This document shows, piece by piece, positions 1 through 11,177 of a DNA stretch of 64,000 nucleotides. A program made the translations under genes and the position numbers. The stretch is from Agarophyton chilense (taxonomy: Eukaryota; Rhodophyta; Florideophyceae; Gracilariales; Gracilariaceae). The stretch's first letter is position 1. Each line of letters opens with the position of its first letter. Below the pieces are notes generated by a model that did not search any database, was not told the origin of the DNA, and was given only the letters and a program-made list of their open reading frames with translations. The stretch spans positions 124,001 through 188,000 of the forward strand of contig JARGXX010000022.1 of assembly GCA_030374765.1 (NCBI GenBank), in the 5' to 3' direction.

Positions 1-3000
1 ACGTCTGAGGTAGAATGGTAAAAAGGTAAAGGGATGATTGAGGGAGAAAATGAAATTGCGCTGACTGCCTCTGCAACTGACGTTGCAGTATGAGCCTACA
101 GCGAGTGGAGGCGATATTTGGAACGTTTCAAAGAGAGTGCAGAAATGCAAACTTTGTCTCTTTAGGCTGGTATGTAGGGGTACGAATGCAAGAAGTTGCG
201 CGGCCGATGCGGAATTCTACATGATTTTAACAGCATTATTTGCACCTGCACTCTCCCGCCATCTCAGGAGAGAGCTGACGCCCAATAGGGGCTGGAATCA
301 GCGCAGACACTGTGCCAACACCAGGCTTCACCCCTTACATAGGGGTCTCTGCCAAACCTCCTCTCAGTAGTGTCGAGATATCGAACTGCCAGCCGCAAAG
401 CACGTACATCGTTAATTGTCTACGTTCCAGCCTCCCTACTTTTTCAGTTTTTTTAGACGTAGCGCAAGCTGACAATTCCTATGGAACCGGATGTGGGCGT
501 TAAAGAATATAAAGGTGAGGAAGAATCAAGAACAACGAAGAGATTTCAGCACGCTCGTTCTAGAGGTATTCAAGGAGGCACATTAAAAGGAGAGGGCGAA
601 AGGGCAGGGCACCAGCGTCATGGGAAGACCTAACGAAAGACTGCACGTCGAAGACAGAAGCAGGAGAACAAATGCCGCCTAAAAGCAAGCCTGTCGTTGA
701 GAAAATCCGGCGATCGCTCGTGCTCGAGCCAAGCGCCACCATCGAAAGGAAGCTAACCGTTAATACCAATAATAAGCCAATCATCACTGCGCGGCGCAGA
801 AGCAGAATGCTAAAGAGAACTGGAAAGCGGTCACGATTGTAAAAGCGGTTGACACGTAAAACAAAGAAATAAATCCTGTGATGGAGGCTGACGTACGTGA
901 AGGCGTGAGTCAGAGCGACCGTTAGATGAGAGATAGTGCATCAACGCAACTGCTCCCTCATCTGGGTTGCCGAGTCGCCGTCCAGTACGCCATACTCCTG
1001 TCAGTGGCCCACGTATGATTCAAATATCGCTTTCCCGCAGCTCTATCACTCGATAGTGATACGTATTCGAGGTGCGTGGCGATGATGGCGGCGATGGGGT
1101 CCAGGTTGAGGATGCTGGTGCAGAAGAGGATAACAGTGATGGAAAGGATCCTCCTATAGCAACTGAGGGAGATGGAGAACCAAAAAGCCTCCCAGCGGGT
1201 GAGAAACTGGAGCGTGGTTCATTGAAAATAGGAAGAGACATAATGTGATACAGTATGCAGAAGCAGGATTGTACCGAGCGGTTTAGCGTCGGTTGTGAGT
1301 GTACCACGCATACGCACCGAAGCACCGGTTGGCGGTTAGTGAAATTGGTGATCACTGCCACCGGGCGAGTCCGGAAACGTGCGGAAGGAAGGAACGGCTT
1401 GAAATCTGTAGAAGAACCGTTCGGAGTAGTCGTTGATCTGCGCAGAAGACGAAGGCAAAAGGCTATGCGTGCTTACCGTTTAATACCAAGGGTGGCAGCG
1501 GAGTCTGGGTTCTTATATGCACCGGGGCTCAGGTCCTACTTTAAAGCCTACCCTACTCTAACGAAAAATTAAATAATTACTAGAGCTATCCCAGTGTTCA
1601 TGCACATGTACGGTCTCGCGATCTTGCGAAGAACCGATACTGGCCCGCGCGACACCAGTACATAATTAAAACCGTGCGGCGCGAACGCTCATTTCGATCG
1701 GTTGAATGAAGACCATTTATCGCCCCCGTTCTTTTGAGAGGAGTCGGATTCAACGCCCCGAGCGGCAATTTCTAGGAGAACACGTCTGACGCCGCCAGTC
1801 GAGGGATTAGAGCGCATCAGTGCAACGAGGTTCGTTCAGTGGCAACCAACAAAGCAGCCACCCGCTTTGGTATTTGCGCGCACGAACACCACGGCGGGCG
1901 AATTCCGTACGGTCGGATCCGGACCCTGTGTGGGTCGGACCGCACCACTGAGATACACGCGAGACCTCCGTTCGGTGTGGCTTGGCATAAATGGGAGGAC
2001 GCACGCGCAAGCTTCCGGTCGGTTCGGACTCTGACGTCGGCGACTCTAAGACCGTCAGGGTGCCAGAAACGTCACTACAGCCGGGCGGTATGACGGGTCA
2101 TGGCGGGTCCTTTTCATCTGGTAGCGCCGCAGGGAATGCGCCCGTGCCGATCCCTTTCCGATTGGTTCCAATCCCGAGACAGGAGTTGAATCACCGCTAT
2201 CAACAAGCCCATCTGGAGCCCAGGAAGCAGACGCCAGTTACGTTTTCGGTGAGGTTCTACGTTCAGTACCTTCATCAGCTTGAGGGCTCACGGTGGTTCG
2301 GGCGACTTCCCGCAAGCCGCTCTTTGTCATAAATGCGAACAAGGTGTGGTATTCCACTGAAGAATATAAGGGATTTGGTGCAGTGGGTATCCACAGAAAT
2401 AACCGCGAAGAGCGGGTACCGCCTTGCGAGCTACGGCTCGTAGATAAGAAGGGAGTGTGCTGAAGACAACCAGGTGTGCCTGAACCATGGGGATAATACG
2501 TGTATCCACGAGGCGGATGTCCAGATACGGCGGTACGTAATGCACACGAGATCGGCTCGACAACCCTTGTGACAACATAAATAACCAGGTAACAGTAGAG
2601 AAAACAACAAAGAAACAATACACACACACAAAGAAAGCTGTAGAAAAAGGGCCATAAATGCGCAAAAGTAGAGGGTATCCTCGGGACAAGAGCTATAGCT
2701 CAGAACGGTTAAGAACTGATACTATAGGTGCCCCTTCGTGGTGAACCACTTTACGATTTCTAGGACTCACCAAGATGGTCTTTAGGTTGGTTGTTGGTTG
2801 TCCTTTTTGCCGTCCCTACCTGAGCCTTGCTCCCTCTAATGTGCCAAGATGCAAAACAAGTACTATACAGTAATCGATGCACGAAGCGTGCCACTACATA
2901 ACTATTTAAACAATAACAAGTAAAATATTTTGTGATGGCACATTACAGTGAACACTAAACACAGTACTTCTTAATTATTTTTCTCCTCTCCAAACCTTTC

Positions 3001-3110
3001 CATGAAATAATTCTTCTCATAACTTCTTGTAATCTAGTATCGCCCAAGCAATAGCTTATGAATGCCATATTGCAATTTCGCTGTATTTCGAACGGTCGAA
3101 CTCAGGTGCA
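1..3110. other. No recognisable gene (leading 3.1 kb)
   Basis: Only short reading frames occur on both strands and none shows a domain, a conserved catalytic motif or a credible composition. The last ~250 bases (2870-3110) are AT-rich and abut the truncated end of copia-1. This may be old degraded repeat or intergenic DNA. Low confidence concerns only the absence of genes; a spliced gene with short exons could be missed. Confidence 0.5.
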
Positions 3111-3119
3111 TCCCTAATG

Positions 3120-5366
3120 CTACAACACTCCCTCAAGTGCACGAGACTCGAACTTGGATCCACTTGGAGTCCTCAGTAAAAATGCCGTGATTGCAAACAC
3201 ACGCACATATTGAAGTGATGGCCGCTGGCCAGTGACCAGAAGGTATGGGGTATCGTCCACAGTGGAATGCCGCACGCGGTTACGCACATGGATGACATGC
3301 TTAAGGGCACATGGCCACAAACACTCCCGAAGACTTTCCTAAAGCAGTAAGGATGTGGCAGCCTCCTCCATGCTACGGTTGATGCGATCTGCAATCGCGT
3401 TATGCTGGGGCGTGTAAGGAGCAGAGAAAGAGGTATTGACGTGCAGTTCAGCCAGGTTCTGCTGTAGTGCTTTGTACTCCTCAGCTCCGTCGGAATGCAA
3501 ACTCTTGATACCCACTCCTCCAAGATGGTTTAACTTTACATTAACTGCGTCGAACACATCGCTAATGTCACTGTGATGCGTCATCAAAACAATAAAATCA
3601 TAGCGAGAATGTTCATCAAGAAAAGTACATGCATACCGAAACCCATCTGGAAAGGACATATTCAGTGGACCTACAATGTCCGAGTGCACAATGTCGCCAA
3701 CTGCAGCTGCATGCTCAAAGTGACCTAAAGACGGAAGCTTATGAGCTTTTCCAAGTCGAAATGCCCGGCACACCTCCTCCACTTCAGACAGGGGTGGCAC
3801 TCCTTCAGCATACTTGTGAACCTCCCTCAGGTCACGCGGGTTGACGTGGGCAAGTCGTTGGTGCCAGAGGTGTTTCTGTGCAGACCTCTTCGTGAACAAA
3901 AGATCAGGGGTGGCGTGCCCAATTGGTTCAGGTAACATGTACATGCCAGAGTTCTCATGGCGGAGTCCAACGCCGATCTCAATTCCATTCGATTCAAATA
4001 TCAGTCGCACAGTGTGGCGAGAGAAGTGCGATTCGATACCTTTGTCTGCCAGACACCCCGTAGCCACCAAGTGGTATTCAACACTGTGAATCAGCAACAC
4101 ACCGGTGAGACACAAGTTCGAACTTTCAAACGGGACTATCATATCTCCGCATTGTGTGGCTTCAACCGATGTATTGTCTGCAAGCATCACAGTTCTTTTC
4201 TCGCATGGGTGCACTGATCCAGGGACGAATGCAGAAGATGAGTGTAAGCAATGTGCTGTGGCACCCCTATCTGCACAGGTGCTAAGGTTCTTTGGAGGAG
4301 GAAGGGTAGTTCCGTCCACAGTCACAGCTGCAATTTCAATCTTTCCAGACTTTACAGACGATTTGCGTGAGCCATTTTTGTTATCACTATTGCCCGTTTT
4401 CTTCGATCGTGTTTTAAGATGATCCAGAATACTTTGCGGCAAGTGGTTGTCAGGATTGTCTGGGTTCATGTAGCATCGATCTTGCGTGTGTCCATCGCGG
4501 TCGCAGAAATCACAATGATGGCCATTGCTAGTTCCAGAACGTCCAAAATTGGAAAATCGGAGGGCGGCAGAAAAGGCACGGGCTGTAGATTCTACGTCTG
4601 ATTCACGACCCGAAACATTGCCAACACTACCAACACTGCTTCTAACATGATCCGTGGACTTGGTATTACGACTGTATTTGATCTGGCCTTTCTTTTTACG
4701 ACGTGAGCTTCTTCCGGAAGCCTTGGGAGATACTTGCTTTGCATTGTACTCGTCGATGAGAGTAGTTGCTACAGATTCCGACGTGAGTTCCGAAATTATC
4801 TTTGTACGCAGAGCAGCAGCAGTAGACTCCAGCGTGCTGTTAGAGTCAATGGAGGCAAGCAGCTTCAAAACCTTATTCGATTCAGGTATCGCAGCTTTCT
4901 TTCCCATGCGCTTCAGCTGCCTGAACAAAGCCGTGTACTTATCAACATAATTTGACTTGTTTTGGACAGTATACAACATACAAAACAATTGAGTTTGAAC
5001 CGCTAAGCGAGATATTGTACGATTGGATGCATAGAGAGCATCAAGCAATGCTATCATGCGAGCAGGGTCATCATCAACATCCATAACGACACGAAGGGGA
5101 GCGCCTCCAAGAGCGCACATGATGATTCCACAAGCTTTTTCACGTTTAGGAACCACACGGGAGCTACACGCGGCAGCACTATCGGATGTGGCTTCAGTGG
5201 ATTCCGAATGGGAGGAGGTCGTTTTAACCATACTCCACACTTCTTTGATGCAACATGTAGCCCGAAGTCGATGACGCCATAATGCATAGTCGTCGCCGCG
5301 CTTTCCGTGAAAGCGTAGAATTCTCATTCCAGTGTTACCTTCGGATTCCATATCCGTGTCCGACAT
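3120..5366 (-). pseudogene. copia-1: Copia Gag-PR-INT polyprotein, truncated before reverse transcriptase
   Basis: Retrotransposon polyprotein of the Ty1/Copia type. The first ATG is at 5366 (protein start MSDTDMESEG); the open frame upstream to 5393 begins with TTG. In order: a UBN2-like Gag region, a basic linker, a CCHC zinc knuckle (CDFCDRDGHTQDRC) near residue 295, a protease-like motif, an integrase HHCC region (HLWHQRLAHV) and the integrase core. The frame runs to 3339, and a frameshift near 3330 puts the last integrase part (3123-3320) in another frame. No RT or RNase H follows. Several key residues are changed: the protease reads ADRGATAH where the family has DSGA, the second zinc Cys is Phe (CRAF), and the catalytic Glu of the core is Asp (AIADRINR). 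It is therefore a dead element, although 675 codons remain open. Confidence 0.9.
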
Positions 5367-6060
5367 GTTACAGCCTGTTATCCACGAAACCAAAGCGAAT
5401 ATTATTGGAAAATGTAAGAAAGTAAAGTGGAGCAGAGTGAGAGATTCAATGCTTTGGGAAGTTTAGGAAAAGGCCACGGGCAGTGATGAGTTTGTGGCCG
5501 AGCTTGCCCGAACAAAGTATCCCAACTCAAACGTTCGACAGCGAGGAAGACAGCGGAGACTTTTGACGTAGTCTGCAACGCTCACCGAGACGCGTCTCGT
5601 ACGCGATTACAAGCGGAGCTCGGGAGCTCCCATGCTTGGAGTATACTCACGGGCAGTGGCAGAAGGCGTACCCCGAACAGACAAACTTCTTGATTGAACC
5701 TACCGAGACTTGCGCGAGGTAGGCAGTGGAACTGGCGGGAGAAACTACCTCCGCTACCCTAAAGGATGATCCCCTGGACCCCGGTTACTCTCTCCAGGTG
5801 AGGTAAGATTAGACTACCTACCGAACTCTGCACACTTCAGAGTCCGGCGCTGATAGTTCATATGAGGCGTCCCGAGGAAGGGTGTCGTCAAGATACACTT
5901 CTCCCAGTTGACCGAAGCTAGCCTCTTGCGGGAAAGTAACCCGGTCGTGCGGTGTAGTACGGTTGCTCTTATACTTCCAAGCCAAATTCACCAAACTCCA
6001 TACTCCACAGACGAAGAGCAGGATTTGGCAGACTTCCCGGTTCGAAAAACAAAAATTACT
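5367..6060 (-). promoter_or_regulatory. copia-1 leader and probable LTR remains
   Basis: Upstream of the copia-1 start codon. Read on the - strand, a block near 5760-5815 (CCTTTAGGGTAG with a following CCAGGGG-type stretch) resembles the block at 32040-32110 upstream of copia-2, where a TATAAG box follows. I read both as related promoter/LTR sequence of Copia elements. A TGGTTTCGTGGATAACAGG stretch just before the Gag ATG (about 5371-5389) is a candidate primer-binding site. LTR edges were not found. Confidence 0.35.
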
Positions 6061-6392
6061 ATTTGATATCGGATAAGTGATTAGTGCTTTCACTGTAATT
6101 GGTGGAAAGCTAGTAAGAGTCTGTTGTGTACATGTGTCCACTTGCATTAGTTGTACTACTGTGCAAAGTGTCCACGCCGTCGAGATCTTATGTTGAACAC
6201 ATAGTACAGGTTGTATGGAATGTTCTGGAAGAACAGACATGATACCTTGTGTATTACAGAAGGCATGCAGTGCTTTCTTGAAACAAGATCGTGCATGGAG
6301 GCGGATTACACTTAATATATTCCGGCACGTTGAATTTGTGCACCAGTCAGTGTAATGGTGCATTTGGCACTGTTGTGTCTTGTGTAGTATCC
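6061..6392 (+). mobile_element. LTR fragment, TGTTGG-type Copia LTR family
   Basis: It matches the start of the solo LTR at 39644-40194 over about 330 bases (GATATC, AGTGATTAGTGCT, the TGTGCAAAGTGTCCACG block, TGGAATGTTCTGGAAGAACA). It breaks off at about 6392, just before the TATATAAG-bearing half, where unrelated sequence (CCGCTCTAAGCAGAG) takes over. No target duplication is visible. A 201-codon - strand frame (5818-6423) over this region is treated as chance. Confidence 0.75.
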
Positions 6393-6616
6393 GCTCTAAG
6401 CAGAGAGCAGACACTTGCGACAATATTTGGGACGGCCGAATGGGTGCTTGCGGCTAAGGGGAAGGTGTGGTAGAGCACAACACTAGCGAGCTAGAATGGG
6501 GGTTGTACAGGCCCCACTCGCCAATGACGTTGGTTGGTACTATGAAACGGACATCTAATTGTTTATAGCTTGTCCGAATCTCCAGTTAAGGAATCCTGAA
6601 CAAGGAACAAGTGAGT

Positions 6617-7007
6617 TGTGAACCCGTTTGTTGTCTCCTTTACTTTGGAGTCAGCGCTCCTCTCGGTGCCTTAAGTACAATGCACAGAAGTGAGCGCCGC
6701 ACATAATAATATCTAAATATAAACCTTATTAGCCGATTAACCCCTCTACAGTACGGGTTATTGGTTGCCACGTGGCTACTCACTACAGTATATGCGCCGT
6801 TGCCAATCTGGTATTTCCCTGCAAAGCGTCGAATCGGATGCGCCTTGGCAGACCAAGATCCCAGGTATAACATATCACCTCATTGACCATCAGCTGAGTG
6901 CCGCTTCATAACTTCATCCTAGCCGTTGCACTTACTTATGAGTATCACTATACTTAGCCAAAAAAATCTCCCATCGGCATTTCGACAGTAGTGCCGAATA
7001 CTACACA
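6617..7007 (-). mobile_element. 3' LTR of chromovirus (copy 1), start well supported, end uncertain
   Basis: On the - strand the sequence TGTGTAGTATTCGG begins directly after a run of seven G and one A, the usual polypurine-tract/LTR junction of Gypsy elements. Downstream lie TTTATATTTAG and a CTTAAGG box of promoter type. The end at about 6617 (GGGTTCACA) is a guess from the TG...CA rule. It differs from the LTR family of gypsy-1/gypsy-2. It lies downstream, on the - strand, of the chromodomain at 8998-9770. Confidence 0.55.
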
Positions 7008-7015
7008 TCCCCCCC
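7008..7015 (-). promoter_or_regulatory. Polypurine tract of chromovirus copy 1
   Basis: On the - strand it reads GGGGGGGA immediately before the TGTGTAG LTR start. In LTR elements this tract primes plus-strand synthesis. It sits about 290 bases beyond the 5' end of the antisense ORF, so that ORF lies inside the element. Confidence 0.6.
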
Positions 7016-7306
7016 GTTAAGCGCGAAGCACCGGCGTCGGAAGACAGATTTGTATACCGGCGCATGCATCGGCGTTCCGAAATTTCCTCGTCTCCACGAA
7101 AGTACCATCTGTTTCGACGTGCTCAGCGATGAACCCATACACACTGCACAACTCCATCAACGGATATATACCCTCCGCGAGCCCTTACGCCAGCAGTGGC
7201 TTCGGTTTGTAAGCTGCGGCGCCTTCGGTCTTCCTATCAATGCGGTCTTTTTGCGTGGGTTTCAAATCCTTGCCCTTACAGCCTTCCGCTTCAGGTGTGA
7301 TTTGAA

Positions 7307-8812
7307 ATGGGGGCTTGTGTATGCTCCGTTGGGATCATTGAAGAGCCGGTTTGTCGGGCTCAACGCAGATATCCACATCTCGCGGACTTGATTGGACGAG
7401 ACCCTTTCGACGATGCTGACCTCTTCACGCAGGCTCCCGGGTTTGACCCAGTCGCTCTTCGCGATGACGCGTTTATCAGCCGAGACGTCTTCAGCGGTTA
7501 CCTCCCCGATGGTACTCTGCATGCGGCTATCCGCAGCCACGGTTGGCTTACCCACTGTGCTTTGCCAGATAAGGTTATTTCTCCGTATACCAACGAAATT
7601 ATGGAAGAAGCACGAACTCGGTTCACCAAGCTGAGATACAAGCGTTTGCACCGGTTCATTTCCACCGTCGTTTTCCCTGGAGATCGGAATCTGGATCCCT
7701 GGATGGCTTGCACAAATGGCGAAGGATAGTCGTACATCGAGACCTCATACGAAGTCGACGTCAACGAATGGCGCGGCTTACGCGACTTACGCAACGCAGT
7801 ACTCTGCTTTCGCCGGCTTTTGCTTCGTGCGGACTTCCGCTTCCTCAAAAATAGAGAAATATCGCACTGGGATTATTCTCGTTGGGAATGACGTACGAGA
7901 TCTCGCTTGGGTTACCTGGTTCCATACCAAATGATCGATATCGATCGAACTAGGCGGTATGCTCGCGTCGGACACTATGTCGCGCTGCCGGAACACCGGG
8001 CGGAGATCGAGAGCCCTTGTGGATGTCTGGTGGTTCTTCCTTCTGCCATAACCTATATCGGTTCCGCGTAGATCAACGACCCGTTGTCGGGATACTAGAT
8101 GGTGGTTTTCTCCGAGTTCATTGCCAAGATGGCAGCGTATATTCTCTGGGATGCATACGATACCTATCGGGTTTGGTACATGTCACCAACGGCGCAGAGA
8201 TATGCCAGACAGCTCGATCTTTTCCTTGTGTTGGGGTCCCGTGCCAAGTATGACGAATACCAACTCTCGGTAGACTTGATCGACAGTATCGACTGGTCTG
8301 GGGTTCCATTAGAGCAATCAGCTAAGGGCGCAAGGGTGCGCCATCGAGATCATTCGCCGGGACGGACAGGTAGTGCTGGAGACTTTGTGTGGTACAATCC
8401 CTGGACCAGCCAGATAATCACGTCTGATCAGCCTCGTGACCTTCGTGGGAATCCTAGGGAGTGCACTTTAAATCAGCGTACTGGATACGTGTACGAGTCC
8501 ACAGCTTCGGAGTTTTCAGATCAGGAGTATGAAGAAGCTCCCGGTGCTGATGCAGAACTCTATTTCGAGGATGAACCTGAACTATCCGGTATTGCGCCTG
8601 TGAAGACTACTTCGCCACGAACGGCTACGACATAGGGTGTCAAGCCGTCGATGGGATACCATCATGTGTTTGTCCAACAAACGAGCGATGCGGAAGATCT
8701 CCTTTTGGCACCATTGAGGCAATTCCTCTTAGACACAGGTTTCCCCGAAGAGCAGCTCCAAGGCAATCTTGCTGATCTTACCGCCATGCTGAATAATCAT
8801 ACCCGCGGGTAA
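7307..8812 (+). pseudogene. Antisense accessory ORF of chromovirus copy 1 (unknown protein family)
   Basis: A single + strand frame of about 500 codons. It has five in-frame stops (7727, 7889, 8069, 8096, 8633) and no frameshift; the longest stop-free pieces are 7307-7729 and 8099-8635. I recognise no catalytic domain. It is clearly related to the - strand ORF at 51455-53350. Shared blocks in the same order include FISTVVFPGDRNLDPW with FVASVGGPLYLPVDQH, a YEVDVNEW/YQMDYEHP block, a hydrophobic MVVFSEFIAKM/WQVLFVEIGEM block, and FVWYNPW/LIWYEWD. The C-terminal part is acidic. It lies tail-to-tail with the chromodomain gene, 185 bases apart, and upstream of the polypurine tract. Protein-level conservation at two loci says it was a real coding sequence; this copy is dead or needs readthrough. 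Confidence 0.6.
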
Positions 8813-8857
8813 GCAAGTTGGCAGTTAGATGTCGTCAACACCCTTGAGGCGATGACA

Positions 8858-9058
8858 TAAACCAAATTCTTATGTCTCCGTGACTTAGCATTTCTCCAAG
8901 TACTTCTTCTTCTTCTCGAGTCTTCTCGCCTTCTTCTTTCACATCCTTCTGATATAATGTAAATCAAATTCTTCTGCTTCCGTGACTTCACGTTTTCCTA
9001 ATTACTTCTTCTTCTTCTCGAGTGTTCTCGTCTTCTCCTCTCACATCCTTCTTTGAAA
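8858..9058. repeat. Two-copy ~102-bp tandem duplication at the chromodomain 3' end
   Basis: Two adjacent copies share TACTTCTTCTTCTTCTCGAG and the following CATCCTTCT block, offset by 102 bases. On the - strand each encodes an Arg/Glu-rich tail (GCERRRRE). The second copy lies beyond the stop of the chromodomain frame. Confidence 0.75.
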
Positions 9059-9770
9059 GGAAAAGGGTATTCGCAGTCGCCTCGGGAGATCGCGTCTACA
9101 AAGCCCATCATCGCGGTGTCGATCTCTGCAGGGAGTGGTTTTCGAATGCGACGATGATAACGCACACCCTGCGAGCGTGGGATATGAGTTATAGGCTCCC
9201 ACGTATCCACTTCCGGAGGAAAACCGTACCAGAGGATACAATACAGTAGTCTGTGGGTGTCTTCGTCTTCGCCGTGATCAATGACGCGATCCATGACGTA
9301 TTCCTGGGCATTTCCCAACGTTTCGGTGGATGGAGCGAGGTCCGGTTCGCCGGCTTATACCGTCTAACTAACGAACGCGTTGAATCCTGACATGATGTGA
9401 CAATGTTGTCGTTTCCTTGAACCCTCCTTGAGGGCGCTTGGGAACTCCATATATTTTCAGGTTGAACCTGCGTAGTCTGTTCGGACTGCTGAGGGCCTTT
9501 TTGTGCGTCTGTAGCGTCGTTCTCGGCTTTTGACTGCACAGTCGTCGGGTCTACGGTTATCCGATTTTCTTCACGTTTCTTGTTTTGTCTGTTTTTCTTA
9601 GGGTTCTGAGCCAAACTGGGCTTCTTCACCGAGGGTTCGGCTGGAGGTACATCCACAACTAATTGAGGCTTAGCTTCATCTTCGCCTTCTTCTTTTTGGT
9701 CGGCTGCCAAGCGCGATCGCTTAGCGAGTGGCGTTCCACCCGACGGTTCAACTTGAACGGAGGATGGCAT
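8998..9770 (-). pseudogene. Chromovirus integrase C-terminal region with chromodomain (copy 1), 5' truncated
   Basis: The frame starting at 9770 is Lys/Glu/Gln-rich and low in complexity. Near 9315 a frameshift passes into the frame 9318-8998, which carries a chromodomain: EYVMDRVIDHG, then LLYCILWYGFPPEVDTWEP. The aromatic-cage positions (Tyr, Trp, and the Trp of DTWEP) are present. Chromodomains of this form end the integrase of Gypsy chromoviruses and steer integration to marked chromatin. The upstream integrase core and RT are absent because the Copia LTR at 9821-10507 abuts it. An Arg-rich tail follows the chromodomain. A host chromodomain protein is possible, but the adjoining polypurine tract and LTR favour an element. 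Confidence 0.7.
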
Positions 9771-9820
9771 TTGTGCGGCCGCTTCTGCACCGCATCTAAT
9801 CGGACCAAATTTGAAAATAT

Positions 9821-10507
9821 TGATGGAAATGGAAATGCTGAAGGAAAGGTTGAGGGATGAAAGGAAAGTTCGCCAGCTCTGGCTCGGATTTTCTTGGAGG
9901 CTCTCAATCTCTCACATATATACAAGTCAAAAACGTCAGCCAACTACACGCCAACCCAGAGTAAACCCTAGACTACAAAGCAGGGACACTCAATACTACC
10001 AATCATATTCAAGCATGACATTAACCGTAGTCAATGTTGATTGCAACGCACAACAAGGCAATATAACAGTGAACAGCCCATAATTACACTGACGTGTGCA
10101 CAAGTTCAATATGCCCGCACACGCTTCTTGCAATCCGCCTCCATACACGTTCACCTTCCAGCACAGTACACCAAGTCTTCCGTAATACACATTACACGCT
10201 CTTCTCCAAGTACATTCGTTACACCTTGTGAGACGTGTACAATATACACCAGTTGGACATCCGGAACAGCGTGCACAATAGTACAAGTAGACAACGTACA
10301 CATGTATACTCCAGAAAATCCCAATAGTGCCATACCACTTGTACACACCACATTGCAGGTGCATATTTGCAGTAGCCAATCACAGCACGAGTTCACGTTG
10401 ATGCCCGGCTGATACGCATATGCACTTTTCCAGAGGCACCCTCCAAAACAGCCCATGCTCTCCTGCACATTTGGTTTTCAGTGACAGCATAGGCACTCGC
10501 ACCAACA
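9821..10507 (-). mobile_element. Copia-type LTR (X family), copy 1
   Basis: Read on the - strand it starts TGTTGGTGCG and ends TTTCCATCA. It matches the copies at 27277-27946 and 33066-33756 over nearly its whole length and, more distantly, the solo LTR at 39644-40194. It holds a TATATAAGT-like promoter near its 3' end. Left and right flanks (AATAT, CATGC) do not form a target duplication. It directly follows a Copia RNase H tail, so it may be that element's 3' LTR, though no polypurine tract is seen. Confidence 0.75.
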
Positions 10508-10674
10508 CATGCGAGCACAAAACGATGGAAACGGTAGTCAACTTTCTTTGTCAACATATCGGCGGTCTTTTTCACAAACATCGTACTGTGTGGGTCGCCT
10601 AAACTTAACTTTACAAAACTGGTGCGCAATTGAATGAACACCTTCATGACGGCAGAAGCCCCTGTCTTCCACAA
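10508..10674 (-). pseudogene. Copia RNase H C-terminal tail
   Basis: The - strand frame from 10674 encodes SLGDPHSTMFVKKTADMLTK and FHRFVLACVG, the typical end of a Copia polyprotein (the ADMLTK motif). It then runs without a stop into the LTR at 10507. The rest of the polyprotein is missing upstream. It is a short relic or a recombinant junction. Confidence 0.65.
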
Positions 10675-11021
10675 ACCCTATTTAAAGCAGCCCTCTTACC
10701 TTGTTCTTGCGCATCTTTTTGGTGTTTTTTCAACTGATGCCTAGACTATAGAGACTTCTTTCTGGAGCTAGATACACCGCACCGAGGACTGTCGTCCATC
10801 AGACGCTGAAGGAGACAAGATTGACCACTGATTAACCCAATGAATGCCTTCAAGGCGATGCTACCGGTTCCTCTCATGTACAACGCAGCACTCCAGGGAT
10901 CCGCGCAACACAAGCTTCATTTCATCACACTGATCCTACTTCATCTCCGCATATTATTTGTTCCTCACGCAGTGCGAGGATAGATCTGGCTTCGCCCGAG
11001 ATAAAAATTTGCAGCCCTTTT

Positions 11022-11104
11022 TCCCACGGTTTGGCGTGCAGTCTTTAGTGAGGAGGCGTGCAGTAATGCAGTCTCTACTAGAGACTGCACGCCGGACCGT
11101 GGGA
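11022..11104. repeat. 28-bp inverted repeat (hairpin 1)
   Basis: The left arm from TCCCACGGTTTGGCGTGCAG pairs with the right arm ending CGGACCGTGGGA with three mismatches over 28 bases. The ~27-base loop itself repeats GGCGTGCAGT and feeds a nested perfect hairpin, GCAGTCTCTA-C-TAGAGACTGC (11068-11088). Confidence 0.85.
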
Positions 11105-11126
11105 AGGAAGGCTAATAATTGTTACA

Positions 11127-11177
11127 AAACTCACGCATACAGCGTGTAGAGACTCTACGCGCTGTATGCGTGAGTTT
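11127..11177. repeat. 51-bp near-perfect palindrome (hairpin 2)
   Basis: The arms begin AAACTCACGCATACAGCG and close with CGCTGTATGCGTGAGTTT. They pair over about 25 bases with one mismatch and almost no loop. It lies 22 bases after hairpin 1. Such palindromes extrude cruciforms and are unstable in bacterial cloning. Confidence 0.9.

Noticed and set aside
2691..2765. tRNA-like AGCTATAGCTCAGAACGGTTAAGA
   Set aside because: The A-box-like start has no B box or acceptor stem at the right distance.
5818..6423. 201-codon - strand frame
   Set aside because: It overlies an LTR fragment whose other copies do not keep this frame.
7307..8812. Programmed stop readthrough or recoded TAG/TGA in the antisense ORF
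   Set aside because: Five stops of two types without a conserved context; the homologous ORF at 51-53 kb has frameshifts instead, so decay is simpler.
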